A DNA stretch of 64,000 nt from Paragonimus skrjabini miyazakii (lineage: Eukaryota > Platyhelminthes > Trematoda > Plagiorchiida > Troglotrematidae), in the NCBI GenBank assembly GCA_014338405.1, contig JTDE01002929.1:27391-91390 (forward strand). Reading direction: 5' to 3'. The notes below the pieces were generated by a model, which was not told the DNA's origin, did no database searches, and saw nothing but the letters and a program-made list of their open reading frames with translations. Positions 22,590-35,870 of this stretch are shown here, piece after piece. The translations under genes were made by a program, and so were the position numbers. The number at the start of each line of letters is the position of its first letter. The stretch's first letter is position 1.

Positions 22590-23120
22590 TGTGGTGGATT
22601 GTCAGGCCGGTGGTGTGATCATTCCAACGCTTGGCAAAATACCTCAACGTGGGCGAAAGGTACGTCCAAAAACCTATAACGGACGGATGACGGACAACGG
22701 GGGCAGTCGGATGAGTCATCGCTCGACCGGATCGGACCAACGGGCGAAACATGGTAAGCCAAATAGAATGAACGACGAAATCGGAGGCTGGATTATTCCA
22801 ACACTCGCAGGAATATCTCGATGCTCCCATGGAATACGGCCAAAGCCCACTGTGGATAGATGGAGAACAACACGAGCGACCGGACGAGCCATGGCTCAAC
22901 AAATTCGGACCAATGGACGAAGAATGGTAGGCGGACAACTCCCCTATGGACGGCGCCGATCACACACCTAAACCGGGCAGAAGTGCAGACGACGCGTGAG
23001 CGGAAATCTGAAAGTGTTGTGGACTGGAATACTAACTCATAAACGCGAGCGCGCGTGTAGCATGCTAACTAGCGTGTTGGACAATGAAGATTGTGCTTTA
23101 TTGGACGCCTTTTCGCTACA
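22590..23120 (+). repeat. 3' LTR of the gypsy element
   Basis: About 531 bp, starting TGTGGTGG and ending TCGCTACA (TG...CA). It aligns along its length with the solo LTR at 9015-9531. Two internal blocks with ATTCCAACRCT resemble each other (about 22618 and 22793), so the LTR itself contains a short duplicated motif. Confidence 0.7.
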
Positions 23121-24307
23121 TAATGTTCAGGTTGCCCGATCGCCTCGAGTAGAGACACAGTTACTGTCCGTTAACTCCAACTGATGATGATATAGTTGTA
23201 ATGAGCTGGTCAAAAATGCTCGAAGACGATTGTTTGTTACCGTTGTATTTTCTGATTCACTGGATATTTCCGTGAGAAGAGTAGGTTGTTAACATAAAAA
23301 TTTTTCTGTCACATAACACTGTCCATCTTAACATCGCTTGGGTGTTACTCTTTCTTTTCCCATTGGTTGAAATTGATCAGCAGTTTGCGGTTGGCCTACC
23401 AACCAACAAGTATCTAGGTCGGATACCGAAGAGGTTGAGGGGATTTCGCGAACAGCCGATCCTAGTAACTAACTACAAGCAAACTTTTGGACAGCTGGTT
23501 CAATATTGATGAGTGTCATTAACACCACGCACTCTGCAGACTAAAACGCACGACCCTTGAATAAGTGTCAAATCGTTTAGCCGCCACAGAGTGGCAGATC
23601 TGACACTTGCCCACCTAACCACTTAATAGCGGCCACCGGGGTTGCTACCTTTCTGCTACGCTTCTGTTCTCGTCAATTAAAATCGATCTGCGGTTTTTCG
23701 TTAACGCGCAACCCAACAGTGACACTGACCTTGTAAATTACTGGAAGAAAGCTAAACTACTATTTTGCGGAGAACTAACTATCTGCCACTTATTCACCGG
23801 CCTTGCGTTCACTTCCTCTGGCATGTGGAGTGCTATTAACACCCATCAAGTTTGACACAGTTGTCCATCACATCTCAGGGGGTCACTGCGACCAGTTGTT
23901 TGCCGGCTGTCTTCGTTCAATCACCAGGGATTCATTGATTGCCAATGGTTTTGAATTTTTCTCATTTAAGATCTTAATGAAAAGGCTGATCTTGACGATA
24001 TTATGATCTTTCACCAATATATCATTTGCAATCGATGATCGCAGGTTCCTCGTTCTTGTCGTTAATTGTATGAACCAATTTGGGAGGCGTTCGGCCACCT
24101 ACTGTTGCAAACATGTATCTGTTTTGTTTCTCAGTCCATCCATTACTGAACTGATAAATAACGCTTGGCCTAGGCGAACTGGATGCATTATTTTGGAAAT
24201 ATCCTGCCGGGCTCAAAAACAATGAACAGGTTTCCTGAGCAGAGCTTGTGCGATTCAAGGGGAATTAAAGCCCATGATGAATAGCGACGTTCAAGTGGTC
24301 TTACACA
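23121..24307. other. No gene recognised
   Basis: Only short motif-less open frames are present. Confidence 0.35.
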
Positions 24308-24497
24308 ATGGCGTCCTCATGTACTTCATCTTCCCAGGTGTTGACGCAAACTGAGGTTATTGAACTAGGTGATCGGGTTGAGACGGAACAAGATTTAAGC
24401 ATCCAGACGTCTATAGACTGCACAACTACTGATGTTAGGCCGCAAACATCAGATATTTTTGGGGTACTCTGTGTTACTACAATTCTTCGGACTAACG
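24308..24497 (+). CDS. Possible first coding exon, unrecognised
   Basis: An ATG in good context (ACACAATGG) opens a frame that runs to a consensus splice donor G|GTGAGT at 24498, giving about 63 residues rich in Ser, Thr, Asp and Glu. The frame would leave a phase-1 junction. I could not find a downstream exon with matching phase. The frame at 25308-25550 is a candidate neighbour, but no acceptor there gave a compatible join. No family is recognised. Confidence 0.2.
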
Positions 24498-26640
24498 GTG
24501 AGTGACACATTAGTTTCAGGTCAAAGCTAACTTTGACTTGACAGAGGTAGAGAATCTAGAGTTGTGAATACGGTTTTTGTTTATTGCGGAATACAAACAC
24601 ATACAGATGGCAATGCGTAAAGCAGTTAGTTAAAGGGGGTGAAACAGATGTACATCAATCACCTACCTCCTCTAAATGTTTGAGTCACGGATGGCTCACC
24701 TGACTCACAGCTATCGGACCGTTGGTCGAGCAGACCCGACTGCCTAGTCGTGTCGTTCGTGTCGATGAAAATAAAAGCATGGCAGGCTGTCTTCCGCAAG
24801 CAGCTATCCCATAATCCAGGACCACTACATGTTTCCAATCGTTTTTCAAGCCAGAGAAACCGTAGATTTACTGGTTCGATTCTCCAAACATTTCTCGGGT
24901 ACTTCGATAGGTGTCACGATCGTTAACGTGTCACTTAAAACAATGTATTCCATTTCTTAGTTGAATTAAAACCTGGCACTGTTGACTATCAGCTTAGCTC
25001 TACTAGAAATAAAGTATCTGGAAATTCGTATTTTTTGGTAAATGAAAGTTGACAATGTTTGTGGTAACTTGATGGGCAAAATTGCGTTCCAGACCACAGC
25101 ACAAGATAATTACATGGTAGCCAGGCATGATCATTGACGTAGTAGGTCGAACATGGTGTTCAGTGTTATTCATACATGATGAACACCCATCGGATAACAC
25201 TACTCATTCAGTGAGGGACCTATGTTCACTGTGAATAACATAATAATAGATGTCACTGTAGTTGAAATGTTCTGCTTTGATTCGTTAGAAAGCAGCTTTG
25301 TTCACTCATGATTCGGCCTTCTCGTTATCGCAATTACGGTTTGTCCTCTTCGCCCGATACCACGTACAGAATGACTGACCTTAGTCTGCATCCGGCAACG
25401 GAAGCTGTTCTAATCCAACCTTCCGATGTGATCGATGCGTGTATCTTTTGTGTACCGGGCACAGCGGAATTCAGTGTTACAATCATGAACGAGCCGACGG
25501 ACAATGTTTTGAAGACTGTTTTCGCACCTCGCAGAACAGTCATCTGTTGACGCGCGCGGTCGTCCACATCTTCACAGATCATGAACACTGCTCGTTGTAA
25601 CAGAGGTTCTTATCAGCCCTCGAACTGATTCAAAAGCATCAAACGAACAAATTCAGTAAGTCTCAAAGCCTAAGCTTTTCTATTAGTTGGCGTGTCTTCA
25701 CTCGACGCCTGCTTGTCTTAACACTCAACAAATCCGCCAATGCTCCTGACTGCAATTCTGATTGGTCACTTCGCTGGTATACCAATTTGCTCGAGTGGCA
25801 GACATTAATTAGATGTAGTCCTACACGAAGCATTGATTGACCCAGTATAGATAAATCTGTCCAGTACAATTCCTTTACAAGGTCTACCGGTTGTGCATCC
25901 GAACTCATTTCTACATTTTGCCTATCTGATCAGAACGAGTATTTCCAAAATCATTCATCAGGACATTATTGATCATGCGTCAGCAGCTCTCTTAGGTAGC
26001 CGGAAGATGTTATATTAACAGTGAAAGTACCTCAATTTTGAGTTCTATTATGCTGTAACAATAATCGTTGTGATGTTTCATCATTAATTTCACGTGTATT
26101 CAATTGGAAAATGTGCTAACTATCACCTATAATGGTTCCTATCTGCCGACAGCAGCGGCGTTACCATGACGATTCTATGATGCCAGCGGACTCAATCGGA
26201 ACTGTTCGTCTGCCACCTGATTCGTTTAAGCCCTATCTAAACGTACGCATTTTTCGCTGACTGAGTTTTAGTCAGTTTGCCAGACCCATCTAGCTACTCG
26301 AACCAAACATAATGTCCTGTATGATGCCAAAGCATTCAGATATGCAACGAATGACTCCTGATTAAGGAGTTCAAGTAAAAGTCACTTACGGGGTCGTTAT
26401 TGTGAAAGAGCTTATCGGTTGTTGCTTCACGTCTTTATTCTCATTTATCGAAACATGCACGTGAACTTCCGTCAGAAATGCATAGTTGTTGGACAGTTGT
26501 TTGCAAACCGTTGCGAGACACCCTGATGCATTTTGTACGTTTTCAATTATAGCAAGTGATCAGCAATGTAGCTTATAAGGTTTATTTTCTATAGTTGATC
26601 AAACGCATAATTAAAGCACTAGAACTATGTGAACGCATAC
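24498..26640. other. No firm gene
   Basis: Two open frames stand out without family identity. One at 25308-25550 (+, 80 codons) ends FAPRRTVIC. The other at 25663-25908 (-, 81 codons) starts MSSDAQPVDLVKELYW. Neither has clear splice signals at both ends. Confidence 0.3.
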
Positions 26641-26815
26641 CAAGGCCAACTGGAAGATCGATCGGTAGAAAGATTTAATGTCGAGCACAAGCTTCACCCA
26701 AGCTGAGATATCGGGATTGCACAATCGGATAGCACCGATTTCGTCATCGATTAGGAATGAGAACCTCATCGTTTTGAGCGTTTTAAAGATAGTGGGTAGG
26801 CTTTTCCATAGGTAT
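26641..26815 (-). CDS. Possible internal exon, unrecognised
   Basis: On the minus strand an acceptor (CCTTTAGTTGAACAG) precedes 58 in-frame codons ending at a GTATGC donor after TTG. The peptide includes FSFLIDDEIGAIRLCN and AWVKLVLDIKSFYRS and reads like a folded protein, but I cannot assign it to a family. No partner exon was found. Confidence 0.2.
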
Positions 26816-28037
26816 CTGTTCAACTAAAGGATTGATTACAGTAGGTCAAATGAACAACGATATTGCCTGAAACTGTCATATTCATATCACAGTGCAACCA
26901 CACAAGACGTTGTTCACTTATTCTGTCAGAAAACTGCCTTGTAGTAGGGTCAACGGCTGATGCTGGGTACGATAAAACACAGATGGGCGTGAAAGGCTAT
27001 TTTTTAGCTGTAATATACCGAAGAGTCTACTGAACAACAGCATCGGTTGATTCGACTATATTTTTCATATCTCTGTAAACAGTTCAGTGTTAGGATCACT
27101 TCTTTAAAAGAGATGACTGAAAGAACAGTTCCTATGGGTAACTTCTATTCACGTTCAACCACTGGTATCACTTATTGGATAAAACATACCGGGTAGCCGA
27201 CTCGTATGAACACCTGTTACAGAAATTTCACCAACGCTTTTGAAGTGTCAGTTGCAATAGCATGCATGGTTGACCTATTCCGAAATTATGTTCAAATAAC
27301 TGAATGAGATACTTAACCTAGCACATGCAAGGTCAGCATGATATTAATCCACTGCTCTGTACACGGGATCAGTCCCGTGACTAAGGTCAACTGTGTGTGT
27401 ATATGGATGAGGGAGGAGCGTATCATTCGAGACCAGGCTAGTGGTTACCAACACACAATGATGCATTAACGGAAACATTAGTTGTGTTCTGGTTTCCATT
27501 AATGTGGGAATATTATCGTTTTTAACCTGATTGATACTGTGTCCGGCAGTAGTAACGGTTTAACATGTGTTATTGATACAAATATAACTCGTAGCGTACT
27601 GGTTAACAGCTCCCACAATCTCGCCGCAAAAATAAATGATTTTAAATATATCCATTTAGGTGCTCCAATTATCTTCAGAGTGTGCTTCTTGATCTTGCTT
27701 GGGGTTACACATAACAAATTTGCTTATTTAAACAGCATTGAATAGTCATTGAATATTGTTACTTGGTTCGAATTTGATCTCTAGGGTGTAGTGCATTCTA
27801 ATGTGGAGCTGTCTACGAAAAAAACAGCCGGATATCTCATCAGTTTCCCGTGATACGTTGTAAAGCAAACATTACTAATAAGGCTTCAGTTCTTGTCTTG
27901 TCTTGATTACAGTAGTTGGGAAGGATAGATGCGTTCTATCAATCGTTTGTTTCCAGTGCTTGTGACAACAGATATTTATGCAGTTTAAAATTGCCACCCT
28001 CATTCAGTCGTCAACGACTTCACATACAGCCGGACGC
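26816..28037. other. No gene recognised
   Basis: Short open frames only, on both strands, with no motif. Confidence 0.35.
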
Positions 28038-28137
28038 NNNNNNNNNNNNNNNNNNNNNNNNNNNNNNNNNNNNNNNNNNNNNNNNNNNNNNNNNNNNNNN
28101 NNNNNNNNNNNNNNNNNNNNNNNNNNNNNNNNNNNNN
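28038..28137. other. Assembly gap (100 N)
   Basis: Exactly 100 N, a scaffold placeholder. Open frames that appear to cross it are meaningless. Confidence 0.98.
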
Positions 28138-28493
28138 GTCTTGTTCTGATATTTGTAACTCAGCAACCCTTTTTTAAGTGTCAGAATGCGTATGTTTTGT
28201 CTTCATTCGGTAATCGTATTCACTATTAGACACTCATTGATCAACCCGCTGAGTTAAATATTCAAGGTTTCTCAGTTCCCAGACAATTACTATTCAACTA
28301 ATCGGTAGTTACCTTTTTTGTCACAATACGAACTGCTGCTTACATACCATTTTTACTCCCAGTTACTCTATATCAATGGTAACGGACGCCAATATGCGTC
28401 CCCTCATGGTATACTGCTCTCCTGTACTTTTTCCGAATGTCCGAAAGAAGGTTTCGCACCTTACTGATGAATAGTATGGAATTTTGATTTTCC

Positions 28494-28625
28494 TATAGAT
28501 TGTACATTACCCACAATCGATCGCAGCTGACGCATTCCCATATACTTTCTTTTCAAAAGGGGCCTATTAGAAAGTCTATGGGAATGTGACAGCTGCGATC
28601 AATTGTGGGTGACGTTCAATCTATA
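28494..28625. repeat. Foldback element (MITE-like), 56-bp arms
   Basis: 28494-28549 is the reverse complement of 28570-28625 with about seven mismatches and no gap, leaving a 20-base loop. The ends read TATAGATTG and CAATCTATA, so a TA target duplication is possible. This suggests a Tc1/mariner-type miniature element. A long hairpin RNA is an alternative, but the near-perfect 56-bp stem is longer than typical microRNA precursors. Confidence 0.75.
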
Positions 28626-29424
28626 CTTTAAGTAGATCCACATAACTTCTCACTCGATGCAACGACACTGCATGCGCGCATTTCACAAATGTCATCACTG
28701 TTACCCCTTCGAAATAATTCGAACAGTTTGCTGGCGGAATCTTTTAAATCGGTCATACCCAATTTCCAGGTTTATCCCAATCGTTACGCAATACTGTAAC
28801 ATGATCCGTGGAAGGTCTTCTGTGGGCGCATAAACAAGCAGACAGCACACCCATAGTCTTCAACCTAGCCCGACTGTTGAACCTATCTGCGGAACAGCAG
28901 TTTGCAACCATCGGTATACTATGGTCACTCGTCCACCGACCGCACCGGCATGACTACAGTCAACTAGGAGTATCCAGATTGCCACGGTGTTATTAGTCTG
29001 ACAATAGGGAGACTGACGAACTTTCCAGAGAACAAAAATTTGTCGGTGAATTATTATGTGCTATCATTATTTACTATTATACCATTTTACTTCTTGCCAT
29101 AGAGTTGTCATTATACACAGAATATTCATGAAAAGTCAAGGTTGCAAATGGTTGTTTTCGGTAATTCTCATCAGGCATATACAATTACAATGGATTCACT
29201 GAACTTATGTATAAGACTGAAATTTGGTCATGACAACTATGGATGACTGTCTTACTTGGTGATGGTGGGTTTGTTTGTTTGTGTGTTTTAGGAAGCATGT
29301 GGCAACGTATTAATCGGGTTAAGGGGTAACTGAGGTCCAGACGGTTCACTCGTGGTTGATCACAGGAGGTGTAGGGCTGAGTGTCCAGTTAGTTTAATTC
29401 GGTTATGCTTATGTGAGGTCAATG
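28626..29424. other. No gene recognised
   Basis: One 62-codon open frame (28808-28996) has no known motif. Nothing else was seen. Confidence 0.35.
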
Positions 29425-29605
29425 ACAGAGTGGTCAGCACGGTTGTCTTAACAGAAGGTGACCGGAGTTCAGTCCATGATTATGAACAAAGATATGTGCT
29501 GCTAATAAAAACCAGAACTCTGGTCTAGTGCTTCTTTTCGAAGCAGGTTGGTAGAGTAGTCTGGCTAAATGTGGAAACTGCGGTCACGTGTGAGTATTGG
29601 TCAGT
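29425..29605 (+). repeat. tRNA-derived SINE, copy 2
   Basis: The head is GTGGTCAGCACGGTTGTC (A-box-like) with GGAGTTCAGTCC (B-box-like). The body shares TCTAGTGCTTCTTTTCGAAG with copy 1. This copy has the clearest tRNA-like head of the three. Confidence 0.6.
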
Positions 29606-30659
29606 CTGCTTAATCAAAGTTTCTACTATTCATACATACCATGAACACGGCCTGGTGAAATAACCAGTGAGTGGTGAAACACAGACAAATCCCTTACCCA
29701 GTAACACGGAAGCGTCTGCATACAAAAATGTTCACTGACAAACATTTACAGCTGAGGAGCCATCCTCTGAGTCGAGAATATCAATTGCGTTGCACACTGT
29801 GTGAACAGAAGTTTTTTGCATTCAAAATGTCTTCATAACTGAATGTACTGGCCAACACTATGGTCACGTGTAAAACCGTTGAGAAGCCGAATCCTATGCA
29901 AGATCCACACATGCCACAGACAATCCACGTGGCATACCTCTCCTCAAATGTGAAAATATTTTCTTCTTCAATCGAAGTGGACGAATGAATTGACCCTCCC
30001 CCCTTCCTTATCAACCGATGGACCTGTCACAACATTTCCAAGTTAGCTTTTGTTGTGAGCTGGTCATCCAAATCTCGTGAATGTGAGTAGATAAAGCGCC
30101 ACTCATTTACTAATGATGTAGGCAGAGGAAATACCGTCTGAACAACATGATCAATAGATTATCACAAAGACGGTGGGGCACGTGTACATATAAATATGGC
30201 TTAAACAATACACGTTTCTAAAAATTTTCGACTAAAGCTTAGTTTTTCAATAAAACAAATTGACACTTTTGTGCAAGGTGAACCTTGCATAAAGGTTTGA
30301 CAACTTATATGTCTTTCAAATGAATGTTGGTTGTCCAGCTTTATTCGTCATTTAAACATATTGTTACAAATGCTGCTCTATGGAAGACACTTTCTTAAAC
30401 TACATTTATAATCCTTGAAAATCTGTTGGAAAAATTTGACAGACACGGTTTTATTCCATCGTCATTAACACGAAATCAGATGAGCAGGTGGAACCTGCTG
30501 AAACAACCAACAATACAGTCGAAGCACAACTTTACTATTTCACAACTGCGTTTTAATCAGAGAGGTAAACCCGTTTAATGGACCAGTCACAGAGTAGCAA
30601 CTGTGTACGCATCATCAAACAATCCTTGTAACTAAAGGTACACACAGATTCAGACACTG

Positions 30660-30800
30660 TTAGGTCAAGCAGCTTCATCAAGCTGAATGCGTAAACGATC
30701 AGTGATCTAGAAACATGAACAGCATCAATATACAAATTTTGGGTTGCGCAAAGGTCATCGTTTGTCAGGTAACTGGTACCTACATTATTTAAGGTCATGA
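30660..30800 (-). repeat. Diverged inverted repeat, copy a
   Basis: Its reverse complement aligns with 33310-33440. Shared blocks include ACCAGTTACCT, TTTGTATATTGATGCT, CAGATCAGTGATCGTTTA-like sequence and GCTRCTTGACCTA. Identity is roughly three quarters by eye. The family is unknown. Confidence 0.5.
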
Positions 30801-33309
30801 TGTACACAGGTTCTGCTAGTTACTTGCGGCTAGACAGCGCACGCTATTACAATGGTCTTTAGTCCCACTGCCTGTGATTGAAAACATCTGTCTACAACAT
30901 TCGGTCACGTTTGAAGTAAAGTTCAAGTCATGCTATTGTCTCACTCATCGTGTTCATCACGTGGACGACTTCGAGAATTTGCGAAAGTAAAAGAATGTTC
31001 TGGGCCTGATCTATGATAGGACGATTTCCAACAATGCTCAACAACTGAGACGATGGAACTTTTCAGTACATATATATGCATTTTAATGCAAAATACGAAC
31101 GTTGTTTACAAATTAATGGCAAACATGGATTTTTCGTAGATTTTGGCAGCATTAATGTGAACATCGAACACAGTTGATTGTAGAAGAAATAACAGTAGAC
31201 CTCGATAGCGGTTTACATTTAATAACAGAAGGACGCGCAGACAATGTTACCAAAGCCTAAGAATGCAAACATACACAAAATATGCATACACCTCCCCAGT
31301 AATCGACAGTTAGTTCAATCGTTCTACGCAAAATGTTATACTCCTTACTTTGGTACGTTCGCAAGGGTTTTGTTTAGACCATGCTGAATAAGAGAAGATA
31401 AAGATTTCCAAATACTTTGCAAAATCACGACAGGCTGATTTCGCACAGTTTATGTGAGGAGGGGGGGTGGTCGGCGTATTATTCAATGTGCTGATGGCAC
31501 TTACGTAATGAGAACGACCTAATCTGAAATCTTTCAGGATTAAAGAGTAAACGTTCGAGTCCGGACTAATAAATAATTGTCGCATACTTAGGTATATAAA
31601 CCACGATCCGATTATGACTGATCAACTATACCCCCAAAGCAACATAATAAACGTGTTATAAAAACTGTGCTTGTCGAGAAAGCCTTTTCGGAAATGAAAA
31701 CTGCAAGTTTTCTGTGTGAACGCGGACACTGCACTTCACAAACCGTCAATGATTTACAATGTAAGCACAGAGCCAAATGAGACACATTGTGTTCAAACTA
31801 CAACAATCAGTACATGACAACGAATGTTCTGTTGTAACCCAGACTATATACAAACACCGTTGTTTTCGACAACTAATAGGAAAACGTGGAACTTTGGAAG
31901 TCTTACATGAGCGAAATCGATATTTCACAATTTTGAACAGATAATCGAGCCACCTAGCACCAACGCGGAAGCAACCACTATTTTCGGTGGGCAATGTCTG
32001 AATATGTGTATGATCAATCAACAGGGGGGCAGTTATTGAGTTGCTAGAAACAAACTGACTCGAACTGTTTCAGTTGTCTGGATTTAATGTAATTGGTCGC
32101 ATTAACACTATGCGCAACTGAATTGGCGGAATCGTTTACAACAATTTCAGGTATTCACTACCAATCGAAGATTTGGAGTGTTCACACTACATTCTATTTT
32201 CAACGATGAATTCAGAAATACCCTAGCCTACTGCTTAATGCGAGATTGGCCTTGGGGCGTCTTTAAGGAGCTAGAATACTTGAATGATGGTTCCTCCGGA
32301 ACAAACGTTACTAAATTTGCACTACTGAATAAAACAGCGTGGTCTCCGGAAATTACACTCATGTATCTAAGGCTCATTCCTTACTTAGGATTTCTGAAAC
32401 AAAGCCGGTGACTACTGATGTGGTCAACCTAGACTTCACTTAAGCTCTCAGTTTAGTCGATTACTTCACCATTCAATGAAGAATGCTCAGATATGGTCTC
32501 ATGGCATCATTATTTACGTTGCTGTAGAATTGTCTTAATAAGTGTTTAGTGGGGGTGGATAGTTACCTGCGTTACCTAGTAGATAAACTTTATCAGGAGC
32601 GTGATATGGATGTCAATTCGCACATTAGAAGCAATCGCAGTCAACACCTGAAAATCTAGATTGGCAATGGACTCCGTCGATGTTTTCTCTCATGCCATGT
32701 TTGATGGATCATCTTACACGAAAGTTCAGTTTCTTTCAACGAAACGCACTATAGATCCATGGTCAATCGCCAGTCACCAGACTAGCTTCTAGCGCACGTT
32801 AACATTCCGGAGGTGTCCATCTTGGGTTCTCTACTGTTCGTTTAATTCGATTCTGGCTTACCAAAAGTATTTTACTCATCAATGCGGCTTTCATGCAGAC
32901 GTCAAGAAAATGGCGAGTTATGTAGGTTCCACTAGTAGTGAATTCGTTTTGCAAATATTTAAGGTAAATTATTCGTTGGTTTACAGGTAACCAGTTGTTA
33001 TTCAAAGCCGCTTAGTGCAAAATCATTTACACTCAACATAATTAGCTTGTTGACTGTCAATTTGGGGACACCGTACTGATCATACGTGCACTCGACTGAG
33101 GACTGAGACTCGAATGATAGAAAAAAGACCGAATCTATCTTCAGCTCTGTTAGAATGCATCCATGTAGTTCGCATTGTGAAAACAAAATCTTACCTCAAA
33201 ATATATACCAAAATGTCACTATCGGCGGACAGGTAGAATAGCGGTCTTTCTAACAGCACCCATTGTATAAACACAAGAAACTAATAAAACGTGTGTACTC
33301 CATGATTTT

Positions 33310-33440
33310 CTGTGATGTAGATACCAGTTACCTACCAAAACATTGACCTTCACATAACCCATGTTTGTATATTGATGCTTCTCATAGTTTCAGATCAGTG
33401 ATCGTTTATGGAGTTCTCATTGGTGGAGCTACTTGACCTA
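33310..33440 (+). repeat. Diverged inverted repeat, copy b
   Basis: This is the partner of 30660-30800 in the opposite orientation. No coding content is recognised. Confidence 0.5.
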
Positions 33441-34339
33441 ATTATAAACAAATCTTGGTTTAATTATATGCTTTTCCAATAGATTCACTCACATTATGCT
33501 TAGCCTCATCAATACAATTGGTGTGCTTACTCTCATACAAGGACATGCATGTGATACGGACATCGTGACGTCCACCGCAGTGTAGCTACTCAAATGAAGT
33601 TAAGTATGTTCATTGTTCATTCATGAATGTTCTGGTGCGTTCCCACTGCCGATCAGTCTCGATACACACACTATGGTACGTAAGTATATTGCCACTTCAT
33701 CTGTGCACCGAGAGTTCCTCATTATACAATTGGACTCGTACTAGAAAACAGTCAACAAGTTTTAATTTAAGATGCGCACGTACAAGGTGAATTCTACACT
33801 TGATGACAAAATTGCACAGCGAATCCTAAGTGTCGTGAAGCCCTTTGACTAAAACGCTAGACCAGCGTTGGCCTAAGTACCAGATACCCGTTACGCAGAA
33901 AGCCGGACACTTGTTATCAGCTCGGTCGGCGTTGCAGTTACCGGTAGTTTAGACTTGAACTTATTTTTTGTAATTCCATGTCACACTTGCTTTGATCACA
34001 TCTTGCCGTGGAAAAGTGAGCCAACCGATTCGGAAACGAGAGATTTTGGTGTTATAACAGCTGAGTACATGACAGACTCACAGCGGACTGTCTAAAGGTT
34101 TAGGGACACTGTCGCACGTTAGTTGAGAAGCTGGAATGCCTAGGGTAGGATGGATTATTGAGAAAAAGACAATCAGATTATGCAAATTAGAGTGTCTTCA
34201 CTGCAACTAGTTATAGAGCCAACTACCTTCTGGAATTTGTACATCAGTGGTTGGCCCAATTTCTCCAATCTATAAAAGAATCAACGGTTCAAAAAACTGT
34301 GAGAAATACTTCTGAGCTAATCGATTTATTCCATAGTTT

Positions 34340-35870
34340 GGACTGTAGTGAAAAACGTGGCCAGTATGGACATAGCTTCTTTGTTCACGAATGTTTCCCT
34401 AACAGAGACGGTTGATATAACTTTTCAATATACTAACTACTTAATTGAACACAAGATGGCCTACAACCGAGCTAGAACGATTTATGCTACTATGCACAAC
34501 GAACGTGAAGTCATAATTCGAGGGAATTGGCTATACATAAAATGACAGTTGTTACGGACAGTTCACTCGGTCCGCCACTAGCCGATAGTTCCGTTACCCA
34601 ATTACGGAAGAACACAGATACTGTCACCAGTCAAACCCATTTCTACCGGCGCTACGTTGAGGATATTCTGCTACTTACCGACACCGAGCAGATGGCAACA
34701 AGTATACTCGCTTCAATGAACAAGCTAAATCCTTGAGCATGAACATGCTGATCATAGCGTTTTTAGATATTTTCATGAAACGTCAGAAAAGCGGCTCGAT
34801 ACTGTGGGCCGTCTGCCAGGAGCACAAGTGAACTGGGCAATACCTGAACTTTCACAGTTTTGTGCCAATTCACTACACGCATGGTCTGGGGAAAAATATT
34901 TGGATGCCATGTGAATCTGTTCGACATCGACCAGAGATGTCATTGAGAACCCAGCTTAAAGAAAACGGCTAGCTGCCGCGACGGCAACAATAGCTCACGA
35001 ACTTCATATCTACCTCCCTTTGCCTTACAAGGATGATGACACTTATCTGTTGGAAACCCGTCCCACGTTGACTACCTGACGCACGTTCAATGCAACCCAA
35101 CTGGTCCTACTGTACACTACCACCCGAACCCCAACACCGCTAGATCTTACATCACTTATGAATGCTCCCATGAGTGCCGAGCAAGTTACCCTCAATTGCC
35201 TGTTGCAATATGATTGCAGTGACGGTCATGTGAAATGGAGGACTTTGAATGAAATATTGTTCAATATCTGCCAAATTATCACATTTTTGGTTTGATCCGT
35301 TATAGCTATGCATCAACTTTGAAAGTGTAACAGGTAACCGTTATTTCATGAACGATGAGGATGTAAGTATTGAAAATATTAATGAAACCTTTGGAAACAT
35401 TGTGAAGGTGATAAATATCATCTTATTCTGTTGTTGCATAACGCTTTGTTCATGAGTTCTCCAATCTTTCAGTTTCCGCCGATAAATGTAATTTTAGTTT
35501 TGGTGGTTTTGTAATAACACCTATTCGTGATACTACTAACTGCATTATCGTTAGTATTTAAAATGCATATTTTCCCGTATGTGCCGTGGATTCAGGTTTA
35601 TTCCAACTAGGAATAAAGGACGGGACCCCACAGACCTGGTCGACCAACACAAACAAGACAACTGAGGGTCCACTCTCCAATTACATAGGCAGAATGAAAC
35701 GGCAATTACGCAATCGGGACAACGAACACATTCCAGTTTGGGTTCGCAAAACTTGTATGGATACCAAAATGTCGGACTCAGGTCAGAATATAGGAGTCAC
35801 AACGAACCGTCGACATCAATCGCTCGACACTTGCTGGTATGTGGACCTCAACTGGAAGCCTTTCTGATGT
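34340..35870 (+). mobile_element. Penelope-like element D, decayed
   Basis: Ordered PLE motifs are SMDIASLFTNVSLTETV (34365-34415), SSLGPPLAD (34560-34580) and FYRRYVEDILLL (34650-34680). In the last, the first Asp of the catalytic pair has become Glu. FLDIFMKRQKSGSI follows at about 34765, GQYLNFHSFVPIHY at about 34840-34880, and a GIY-YIG remnant NYIGRMKRQLRNRDNEHIPVW at 35680-35745. Between about 35200 and 35590 no PLE sequence is recognised, so an insertion or extreme decay separates RT from endonuclease. A hammerhead-like core follows about 200 bases downstream. Confidence 0.75.

Larger units (their letters stand above)
29606..34339. other. Long stretch with no recognised gene
   Basis: AT-rich sequence with short open frames. 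The only internal structure I can support is a diverged inverted pair (30660-30800 and 33310-33440), listed separately. Confidence 0.35.

Noticed and set aside
25308..25550. Phospholipid scramblase-like exon
   Set aside because: A loose F-x-I-x-N-x-VL-x-P-R-x-C pattern was noticed but the alignment was too weak and no splice-compatible neighbour was found.
27916..28229. Open frames across 28038-28137
   Set aside because: They span the assembly gap and have no motif on either side.
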